Source of the DNA: Chaetoderma sp. LZ-2023a
Taxonomy: Eukaryota; Mollusca; Caudofoveata; Chaetodermatida; Chaetodermatidae
Assembly: GCA_034401795.1 (NCBI GenBank)
Contig: CM067369.1
Location: 134,557,731-134,621,730, forward strand
Length of the DNA stretch: 64,000 bases
Direction of reading: 5' to 3'
This document shows positions 48,801 to 60,800 of this stretch, piece by piece (the stretch's first letter is position 1; every line of letters begins with the position of its first letter). The translations under genes and the position numbers were made by a program. The notes under the pieces are model-generated. The model was not told the DNA's origin and did no database searches. It saw nothing but the letters and a program-made list of their open reading frames with translations.

Positions 48801-51800
48801 TCCTACATTGGAATCTGTCAGTGTGCCTTCAATGAGTAAGAATGATCCAATCACAGATGTTATTAACCCAGGCATACACATCACTCCAATAGCAAGAAGC
48901 CAGTACACCATCCAGTCTAAAGTTGCTAGAATGAAAAAGTGAGATAGGGTTTTCAATAAATCTTCTGCATGTTTTTATTGTGACAATCTTTACACAAACA
49001 TGAGTAGGCATTACACCAGTGCTCATAAAAAGGAAGCCGAAGTAGCTAGCATCTTAGCATTAAAAGAGGTTGGTACCACTGCCCAACGTACAATAACTAA
49101 GGAATGGGAGCTCCTTAGAAACGAAGGCAACCATAAGCACAACCTCGAAGTGATATCGTCCAAATCAGGGGAATTGCTACTGGTTCGCAGAGGTCATCAT
49201 GATGGAAAGACATTCTGTGCTGATGATTATACACCTTGTCCTCATTGTAAGGGCTGGTACCTGAGCTCGGTACCGGCGATGTATGTACACGTCAACTATC
49301 GCTGTATTGCACGGGGGAAAGATAAGCTAAGCTCATCATCTATAATGAGGAAATCTATGATTCAACGATTGTCAAATAATGAAAGTCATCTAGACATTGA
49401 AGTATTCAGTACAATGAGAAAAGATTCTGTAAGAGAAATTGCAAAGAAAGATTGCATTATCCGTAACATAGGTGAATTTTACCTTTCGAAACATAGCAGG
49501 AATCGACTAAAGCGTAAGGAGTTTGCAAGGAAGTATATGCGTGAAGCTGCAGTACTTCTTAAGAATGCATGAACAATTGATTCGACCGAAGAGGACTTTA
49601 GTTTCTATATTCGGCCGCAAAAATTTCACGTTCTTCAACAGGCGGCAATATTGCAAGCTGGGAGCAATGATAATGTACCACACCCAAGTACACTGAAAAA
49701 TATTGGGTACTGCATCAAACATTTATGTGAGACAAAATTAGAGATGGCAATAACTGTGCAAGATAATTGCATGAAGTCTGAGGCAAAGGATTGTTTGCGA
49801 TTATATCATAAAAAATGGAAATTACTAGCAATATCAGGGCAGCAACAACTTGAAGAAAGAAGTTATAACCGAGCAGTAGTTCTACGAACTTGTTCTGAAC
49901 TGCAGACAATCACAAATTATATAAAAGACAAACTGGGCTCTGTAAAACAAAGCGGAACTATTGCAAATGCTCTTTATAAAGACATGGTGGAATTGATTCA
50001 GGCTAGACTACTTCTGTTTAACGCCCGCCGACCAGGGGAACTGGAAGCCCTCAGGTATTAAATTATCTGGTACTTTATCTTGTTTACTTTAGTTGTCTGT
50101 CTGTCATGTGATAAATTTCGACCGTACCAACAGGCTGACTGATTGACAGACCAGACCGACTGACAGGTGTTACAACCGAATAGCTCCAGGTGATAATACA
50201 AGAAATTATTTTGGGCACCCGTTTTAGTGCCTGTCAAAAATTATATAATTTCAAAACGGGTCTGCAAGTTTACATTTATTCAGACTAAATGAGTGAGAAA
50301 ATGTAACAGACCACTACATGTACACTTGATAATAAACTGGCTATATAGATCTGCTAAAATTTCATGCTTTTAATAGATTTATCATCATTTTAGTAATTTA
50401 GGACAATCTTTTATCTATTTTGGGTGCCCAAATTCAAGGCACCCAAAGTAGGTGTACAGTAGTCGAAAATGAGCTGTATTAGCCCCATAGCTCTGAAGGT
50501 GACAAATTGGGCCAAGAATGTACGTACATGTATCATCTCTCTCTGTTTCCTACAGAACTTAAATGAAATTTCTGAAGGGCTCCAACTCAGTACTTAGCTT
50601 ATTTATAATCAAATTAACATTTTTGGAACTGCATGGTATTTGGTGCATATATATGAATCGTCATACTTGATTTGGTGTAAAGAGGTCAAAATGTAAACAT
50701 ATTGTCTGGCTAAATATTTTACCACTGGTACCAATGTGAAAACTGACCTTTGGCCTATATTTCTCAGAAATTATGCCAGACTGACACAGTTTTTGTCTCG
50801 CCTGCGAAGCAGAAGTGAGACATAGGTATTACTATTTCCGTCGGCGTCATCATATTTGTATTTATGGTTACGGTTTTTAAATCAATTTATTTTTCAAGAA
50901 TGGCTCATCCAATTTCAATGAAACTTTACAGGAGTGTTCTACCCCATGCAGGGATGCAATCCACAACATTACAAATTAAAATTTTGGGAATTTTGCCCTG
51001 TTTTTCTCATGTTTTGGACTTAGAATTTTCTCCATGTTTTTTGGGTTAAAGTTTTTAGTTTGCCTTGTAACTCAAGAATGGTCAGTCATATTTCAATGAA
51101 ACTTTACAGAATCTGTCTACACCATGCACAGATGCAATCTACATCATTACTAATTTAAATTTTTGGGAATTTTGCCTACATTGTACATTTTTCATGGTTT
51201 TGGACTTTGAATTTTTTCCTTGTTTTTTTGGTTAAAGTTTTTAGTTTGCCTTGCAACTCAAGAATGGTCAGTCATATTTCAATGAAACTTTACAGAATCT
51301 GTCTACCCCATGCACAGATGCAATCTACATCATTACTAATTTAAATTTTGGGAATTTTGCCTACATTTTGCATGGTTTTGGACTTTGAATTTTTTCCTTG
51401 TTTTTGGGTTAAAGTTTTTAGTTTGCCTTGTAACTCAAGAATAGTCAGCCAGATTTCAATGAAACTTTACAGGATTATTCTATGCCAAGCACATTTGCAA
51501 GCTGCATCATTACTAATTTAAATGTATGGAATTTTGCCTACTTTTTTCACGGTTTTGGACTTGGATTTTTTAAATGTATTTTCTATATGCGTATATATTC
51601 ACTGTTACCTTATTAATTATTTGATTCTGAATACTTTTAATTTGTTTCATGGTTTTGGTCTTCGACTATTTTTGTGCAGTTTTGTTTCAGGCATGTCAAG
51701 TTTAATGCGAACCATTTGTCTATCCATAAGACTTGCACAGGCTTGTCATGCTTGCACTTCAGGTACAGTAAGCCTATAGACTTTACGGTTCAGTTTTGAG

Positions 51801-54800
51801 GCTATATCAGTATGGCTTCCTCGTGGGCTAATGCCATATGGGTATTTTGGTATGGCAAGATGAGACTGTGTCAGGTGGTTAAGCATAAATTGTCTCGCCT
51901 ACATAGCAAGAGGCAATACATAGGGAACACTATGTCCATAAGTCTAAATATTTGAATGCATTTCAATGGACTCAAATTGAAAAGTATTAGTATAAGGTAA
52001 GAAAAGTTGCCCATTAGAGAACGTCCAGGACAGGCGAGACATTGTGTGCTTCAGCCTTCTTGTTATAAAGGCTTACCGTATGCCCAAAGGTACTCATTTG
52101 CCAAGTTAGAGGCCAACAGCTCTTAATATAAGGCATATCAATAAATTAATGGATGCTCCACATGGACACTCATGAAACTATGGCCCGGACAACCCCTAAA
52201 GGGCAAATCCATGGACAGATGGATGAGTGGCCGGATGGATTGAACTTCTCGTTAATATGTATCCATATACATATATACAAAAAAATTTGACTTATGATCT
52301 GAGATCAGGCGAGATGTTTAATTCTGTGGAATTCTCCTCCTTGCAAACTGTTGTAATACCGGTGTTTGACAATAAAAAAAAATCAAATTAAGCTATCATC
52401 ACCTGGTTATTCAAGAACGGAATTACATCTAGCAGGTAGTAATTACTGTATCTATCTTCTCTCTTTGTGCAGATTAGAAGAGTTTAACAAAAGAGGAAAC
52501 AATGAAATTCTCTCTGAAACTCTTATGGGCACTATGACAGAACTGGAAAAGAAACTGTTGGAGGTACACCAGGTTGTGACCGTAAGAGGCAAAAGAGGAC
52601 ATCCCGTCCCTATACTGATACCGAGGGATTGTTTGCATGTAATGATGCTCCTCGCTGATTCTAAGATCAGGACTACTGCCGGAATCAAACAGAGTAGTGA
52701 CTACATTTTTGCTAACACAGGTTAGATTTATATTTTTAAAGGTGTTTGATAAAGACGATTTTGAATTAAACTTTCCGGAAATGGCCTTCAATTAGGCGTA
52801 AGATCTATATATATATATATATATACAGATGCTTTTCATTAAGGTAACACAAGAAATCTGGAATTTTTAGCTTGCCTTTGTGAAGTAAAATGAGCTTATG
52901 CGATACCTTGAGCGTATACCGGCGGCGGCGGCCAATTTTTGTTAAGATTTGCATTTAGCTCTACATATAGATTTATATTTCAGGATTGGGTTTTCATATT
53001 TCTGCCAAACTTATGGTTGCCTATACAAGTGGCAAGCAGCGCAATGATGCAGAGGTTACTAGGTCAAAAATCAAGGTCATTTTGACCGTGGCACAATACT
53101 TTTTCATGGTTAAGTTTTGAGGTCAGCTCTACATCTTGGTTTATATTTTAGGATTGGGTTTTCATATTGCTGCCAAACTTATGGTTGCCTAAACCAGTGG
53201 CATGCAGAGCAATCATGCAGGGGTCACTAGGTCAAGACTCAAATGGCAAGGTCATTTTGACCTTGATACAGGACTTTTCAAGGTTAGTTTTTAGCTCGCC
53301 TGATCAGCGATCAGAAGAGCTTATGCGATAACGGGCGCGTCGTCCGGCAGCGGCGTTGGCGTCCAATTTTGGTTAAGTTTTGCGTTTAGCTCAGCTATGG
53401 CAATCCTATCAGGTATAGAGCCACCAAACTTGATATACAGCCTTATTACTAGATATATATCAAATTCTGAAGATAGGTCATAGTTACTCAGATAATACTT
53501 TAATACTACATGTACATCTAAATAAATCACTGAAAGCGAAAATAGATATTCGGTGCATATAAAAAACATACTATTGTATTAGTCTCTCAGTATTTATGAT
53601 GGTTGCCCTGTGTGCCATCAACATGCAAAGTTTCGTTGCCCTTTTGAAATTCTGGTTGCCCAGGGCAAATGGCCATTTCTATCCCTGCCTTAAACACTGG
53701 GCGTCTTAAAATTTGGATTTCTGACTTGGATTGCAGAGTTGAAAGTGTCACTCGGTCATACAATAACTGGGGTTACTGAGTTAGTAAAAGACTGTGCATT
53801 GGAAATAATTTTGCAACAGCTTATATAACAAAATTATTTTAATAATGTACCCTAATCTGTCTTCTACAGGCTCCGTAAAACACATCTTGTGCAGAAAGAA
53901 ATTAAGCAATCTACCCAATTTACAAAAGTGTATTCACATAAGAGTGTGTTATTTTAGAGAGCAGTCACCAGATAAGTGGCTGGCCAGACTATGTAGGCTT
54001 GAATGATTGGCCAATCTGCCAATTGAAAGCGAGTTTGATATACATTGTTATGGCCATTTAATATGTTTAAAAGATGTTTGAGCTTTAGAATAAATAGAAA
54101 ATAACCAGATAATATCTGATGCCATATATCATTAAAGGGCAATTCCGGGATGATGAAAAGTGTGCTTTGTTTGACAGATGATCACATCTTTAATGAAATT
54201 ACGGCAGAATAAAAGCCAGATTGAAATAGCGTAACCAAAAATCGCTAGATAAAGTCTGTAAAATTTACGATTTTAGGCACATCTGGGCGCTGCCATTTTA
54301 TTGTGCCTAGTGACGTACGCGCCGCACCACAACTAGCGATGATGAGGCACGCGGCCTATATCTGAACGCTGGAATATATTTTAATGAAGCATATGTATAT
54401 GAGAATAGCAACGGAACCGCTTAAGCGATTTCAACAATTCTTGGACCGGCAAATACTTCGGGATATAATGATACCATGGATGTTAAAATCGGACAAGGGG
54501 TTCAAAAGCTTACACAAGTAAAAGTAGTCATCTAAGATAAGATTTTAAAACTGGCATGTGGTTAAAGCTGAGAGAACTGGCTATTTACCAGGCTAATTAT
54601 AATTTTGCTCCCATAAATATTGCCAGAGATATACTTAAATGAATGAACATTTTGACAAAGAATCAGAATTTTCCTCGAGTCACCAACATTGCGTCGCAAG
54701 CTGTAGCAATTTTTCTAATTAAGATATGTTGATGAAACCTCATTTATAAGACAACATTATAACGCATGGACATGGGAAATTCTGTTATTGTAGCTCTAAT

Positions 54801-57800
54801 ATTTATTTTGGTGTGCTGATGGATAGCGCGCAAATTAAAATTTTTGTTTGAAATTTTTACTGACTACCGGTATATAGCTGTCCAGCGGCGTGTATCTTTT
54901 GAACCCCTAGGGTGATTCTGACATGCACAGCATCGGACAATTCCTCGAATTTACATATAGGCCTATGTACCAGAATTATTATAATCGGTTCAGCGGTTCC
55001 GACAATATTATTATGTTGTTTCAGAATATTTATTTACCCTTTGCGATGCAACCGCGATATAGCAGACCAAGGGAAGACTATTTTTGAAAATTAACCACTG
55101 GAATGACTGATGTGAAAACCGGGCCAGTCATTTTTGTGGTAGATTTACAAAACTAATTTCTTGGTTTGCAAATTGACTAATTTTTATTAATGACGAAATT
55201 GAGAAAGATTGTAACACGTGTCTAAAATCTACCCTCTGCCAAAAGGCGATTCTGCTGAAGGATGATTGTTTGATAGATGTGGTGGAGGCTTTGAATGACA
55301 ATCATCACCGACATTACGTCAAACAAATGGCTCAAATTTGATTAACTGAACAACTGCTTTAAATTTTGTTTAACACGATCTACCGTAGTATTAACGTTAA
55401 CAGCGTTTCTTTAAAACGCCTATTCGTGTGATCAGTTGTCTTAGTAGCATGTGCGTTATCGGCCACTTCCATGCATAAGAATATTTACTGTGCAGGCCTC
55501 CAGCTCGGCAGAGATTGCGTTGGTGCGGCGATAACGTCACAATCTTGTGAAATCTCAATTTCGTTGCGACAAAATAGCCGCCCCCAGGAGACGAAATAAT
55601 CCCATGTTTACGATGGTATAATTCGTCTTATATGTTTATTGTAATTATTTAACATCCAATATGTTCGTCATAATATTCTTTCAAATAAAGTACGCTTTTA
55701 CCCATCCCGGAATTGTCCTTTAATATGCTATGGGTGTGTATAAATATTAAATGTGAGTTTTGGGAGGCCACCCAATACAAAAATGTATATAAATATATAT
55801 GTATAAATTTTGCTTTTTAGGGGATGGTGTTTTTCGTGCCGTACAATCATTAAGAAATGTCCTCGCACAATGCAACGCAACGTTTGATACAAGACATATA
55901 AAAGCCACAGCGCTAAGAAAATACTTAGCCACGAACTGCCAGGTATATATCCATATTTATCCCCACACTTTTCGAAGAGAAGGTGGGGATTATCGCATCC
56001 AACCTGTGTGTGCGTGTTCGTGCATGCAGCATCCGTCCGTTTGTCTGTCTCCGCACCGAATCTGATTATAGCGCTTCTCATCCTACACCATTTCAGATAT
56101 AGAAACATGAAACTGGGAATCATTAGATCTATGGACAGGGATATGCATGACACTTCAAATTTTGGTCTGACCCACTCACCCCACCCCCATAGGTGCAGGG
56201 CCAAGGATGGGGAAGGGGTACCGATTTAGATTTCAAATTAGTTTTCCGAAGGTGATCATGTCGACATGATCAGACTCCAGGTCCAGAAAGTGACAAACAT
56301 TAATACATTTTACATCATCATATACTAAGCACCCTATACACTACTTTCCAGGTGAGTTGAACCGTTTTAGACAGATTTCATATCATTATTAGTGTATCAT
56401 ACACATTACTGCTGCAAATATAGAAGTCAATTGTTTATTGATTTAAAGATTTTATTGGCTGTGTATATTACTGTTTGATTAATGATAAATACTTAATATG
56501 TCATCTTTTCAGCTGATGAATCTGAATGACACAGAGCTCGACTGGGTTTTACGCCATTTAGGTCATTCCAAGGTCACGCATACGGGCAGTTATCGTTTGC
56601 CGAGTTCAACCATAGAAAGGACAAAGATTGCAAAATTGCTTGTTTTGCTGGAAAATGGACTCATAAGTAAAGCACAAGGATCCTCTTTGACCAACAGTGA
56701 GCTTGATGGTATGTGTATTACCGTATTCTTTTTAGTTCATTTCTGTATTTGAGAGATTCATAACCAGAATATTGATCGTCATCATGATCTTTATATATTT
56801 GCAATCCATGGCTGTGTTACATTCTTTTATAAACAAAAATATATATATGTCGCCTTGTCTGATAATAATTTCAAAAGTAATATTGTTTAAAAAAATCCAA
56901 ACAGTCAAAGGGTTGGTTGATTTTCAGCATGTCGATTATCCTTTGACCATCTGTCATCCCCCAACTTTTCTAGAATCACTTGGCTAATTTGGCAGAAAGT
57001 AGAGTATCTCGACATAGCAATCCAAAATGGTGGTGTTCCTCAAGAATTAGGCAAATGTTTAAGTTTTTCAACAGGCATTTATGTCATCAAGGACTTCTTT
57101 GATGTCAATAAAATTTCACAGATAATTAATCTACCATCATTGCATCCATTCTGCATTGCCATATTTTTATGAGGTTTGGATTATTTTTGGGTACGTGCAC
57201 CAAGAATTAGGTGAATGTTGAAGTTTTTCAGTTAACAGTTCAGTCATCAAGGACTTGAAAGATTTATTCTATGCCATCATTGTATTCAGTCTGAATCATA
57301 ATCAGGATGCCCTTAAAAATTGTTGGTTTCGGGTAACCCTATCAATCTAAAAAATCTACCAAAAAAATATTGGTTCAACATTTCGTAAAATTCATTGTTT
57401 ATCCCAATAAATTGCCAAAAGAAATTTCATTTGACCATGAAAACAAGGTATTTGACAAAATGTTTAACTGTAAAAATCAGAGATATGAATAAAAAAAAGA
57501 ATTTGCCTACCTACCTAACCAATTTCAGAGGTTGTTACCCAAAACCAACAGTATTTTAAAGATGACATCAAAATGTTTTTCAAATTTTTTCCATACTTTT
57601 TAGGAGTTTGGATTATTTCTGAGTGCATATATCAACAATTATTTGAATGATAATGCTTTTCAAAGGACTTAATTCATTAATGTCTTAACCTATGATATGC
57701 CACACAAAAGAACTCGGCATGCGGGATACGTCCCTCTAGTGTATAGGTTTTGTTAACCAATAGAAAATTTGGCAATTACCTGGTAAAATGTCAAATCTTG

Positions 57801-60800
57801 GTCATTAGCCTGCAAAACCTACATGTGCTCGTTTTGATGTGTGTAAAGGTTGTAACTCATAGCTGTTGAATAAGCTGAGCACTAACTACTAGGTGCTTGG
57901 CATTTAAAATACAGCTTCAGAAAAAAGATTACATTTGATCTAACTTATATAATTCATTGTAGCCATTGCCTCTTGTTTTCAGACATGATCCTGAAAACGA
58001 TTGAAATGGACTCGAGCTCTGCAGGTAATATCTTACATAGAATATTATAATGCATGTATTTAATTGAGTAGCATTTGACCGTTGTCAAGCCTGTAACAAT
58101 AGTGGAGCATACAGTACGGCTCAGAAATAACTTGACATGTTTCCAAAAGAAAAGAAAACATACTGTTGAATATTTTGGACATAATTTGATTGGAAGCCAT
58201 TGCTGCCTCAGGCAGCAGCAATGACTTCCAATCAAACTAAGTCCAAAATATTCAACAGAATATTTCTTAGATTGTTTTCAAAATTATCCACTTTGGAAAC
58301 ATTTAAACTTATTTCTGAACTGTACTGTAGCATGGCATAATGATCCAATTGACATGCATTGGCTGTGTCTGTCATCCATTCTGTATCTGTTCCAAAATGG
58401 TAAAATGTTTTACACTGGACACTCATCAAAGATTTATCAGATTTCAATAAACATGACAAAACTATATATTCATTCTATGTCAAGAGTTAGTTTGAAAATT
58501 ATTTTCTCTATGACAGAAAGTCAGAAAATTATTATCCAAACTACAAATTCCGTAACATTTTCGCAATCTCATAGAGCATTTAATTTGCATTAGTACAGCA
58601 GCTAAGAACCAAATTTCATAAGAATTGTGCAATTTTTTTAACAAAAAAATGAAACTGCACACAAGTAGTTTGATGGATTTTGAAACCGAAATTGATTCTA
58701 TATAGATTTATGGGTACTGCGATGTCAAAATTGCCACTTTCGAAACACTCGGATAAATGGTTTGGTGACTATCTTGGATTATTTTCTGCCAAAATCTCCC
58801 ATAGTAAAGCAATAGGAAATTTAAAATGTTTTCTGGAGAACAAATGGCCAGATTTCACACACATTGGCTGCAGTGTTTAATATGGCATCCATATTTCTGT
58901 GGTCCAGGCAACTCCTTGCCTTGCAATCCAGGTGTCCCAAACAAGAATTTAGGGGTCTCAATCGGCAATCTCCCATAGTTTAGCAATTGGAAAAATGTGT
59001 AATTTCGGCTTCTCGACAACTAGTCTACTGGGTCGATTTCAATTATATTTGGCAGGAAGCATCTTTAGGTGTAGAGACATGAATTTGTTCAAAGGAAGCC
59101 GATCGGCCAAAATCCAAGATGGACGTCGGCCGGCAAAATCCCCCATAGTAAAGCAATGGGGAAATTTAAAATGCCGTCTTCTCAAGAATCACTGGGCCGA
59201 CTTTAATTATATTGCAGGAGGCATCTTTAGCGCATATGGATCCAAGTTTGTTCAAGCCAAACTGATCGGCCAAAATCCAAGATAGCTGCCGAACGCTAAA
59301 ATCACCCATAGTAAAGCAATGGGAAATCTAAAATGTTTTATTCTCAAGAGCCACTGTCTGGATTTCAACCAAATTTGGCATCAAGCATCCTTGGGTGATA
59401 GGGATGCAAGTTTGTTCAAACGCAGCTGATTTGCCAAGATCCAAGATGGTCGCATTTTGGCATCCATATTGTAATTTTGTATTTGACAGATTTTCAAGCT
59501 GAAAATGTTTTTAGGTTTTGGATATGATCATATGCTCCTTTCGAAACTGTCGGTTAAATGGTTTGGCCGCACTCTTGTTCAAACAAATTTGATTGTTTAG
59601 TTTTGCCAATGGCCAATAATTCCAGGTAAACGATACAGGTCCCTTGGGCCTCTTGTATTATAAGGAACATGATCAGCTTAATCAAAGATTATTATTATTA
59701 TAACTCCAGGATGTTAGCCATGTTATAAGTATGCAAGTCAGCTGATGATCAGCTGTTTTAAAGAACCACTGTCGGATGGTGACCATTTTTTTTAACCCTA
59801 ATTTTGTTGAATATTTTGAAATTATTATGGCTGAAAGAGATTGCTGCCATCCAGTCATATTTAATTTCAAAATATTCAACAACTGTCCTGTTTGTCTGCC
59901 CTATAATTTAATTATTTATTAGCTGAAGGGTCAAGCGGCGTCTGTTAACGTTTGCTATAAATGACTCCTCAAGAACCGCTGGATGAATTTCGGGCACATC
60001 TGGCAAGAAGCATCATTGTATCATAGAGATCCAAGTTTGTTCAAACGAAGCCAGCAGGATTGGAAGCAGCACAACTGTAGAATATTTTGAGATTAATATG
60101 ACTGGAAGCCATTGCTGCCTTAGGCAGCAACAGTTTCCAGTCATATTAATCTTACGATATTCAACAGACTGTCCTTTACGTTGTAAAGAATTTATTATCT
60201 AGCCTGTGACGCAGAAACTTATATTTCAGGATTGGGTAATCCTATTGCAACTAAACTTGGATACATGGTTACCTATTACTTAATTATGGTTGCAATGTTA
60301 GGAAGCAGCATGAGGACAATGAGATCACAAGGTCGCAGATCAAGGTTCATGTTCAGACATTAGCTCGCCTGTTCAGCGAACAGAGCTCATGTGATACCTG
60401 GTGAGTCGACAGGCGGCGTTCGCGGCAGTGGCATCGTCGTCAACGTCCAATTTAGGTTAAGTTTTTTGTTTAGCTTTGCTAGGGCTTAACCATCATGCAT
60501 AAAGTCACATATATGTCAATAGTACAATTGATTTATAAGGGTATCACCTATATTTTCCACTCATTTCCGTTTAAATTTTGCATTTAGCTCTGTTATGACT
60601 AAACTATCAGACATAGAGCCGCCAAACTTCAAACAGCTTTATATATACATCAATAGTACAAGCGTTAACCTTTTGCAAATGACCTTCATATGTAGAATTA
60701 TATCAACAGATGAGCTCCTTGGTTGCAAACCACAATTATGGTTGCGTTTAGCAAAACCTCTCGTCTTATATTTCAGGATTGGTTAATCCTGTTGTAACTA

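Noticed and set aside
48939-49016. A splice donor (GTGAGA) and acceptor that would remove the first in-frame TGA
   Set aside because: It would also delete the well-formed C2H2 finger that directly follows, and that sequence matches the family as I recall it. Kept only as a minor alternative.
52769-52780. Another TTTCCGGAAA word as an eighth copy of the 28-bp motif
   Set aside because: It lacks the TGTCCTCT box and the GTCAAAA lead, so it is a chance match.
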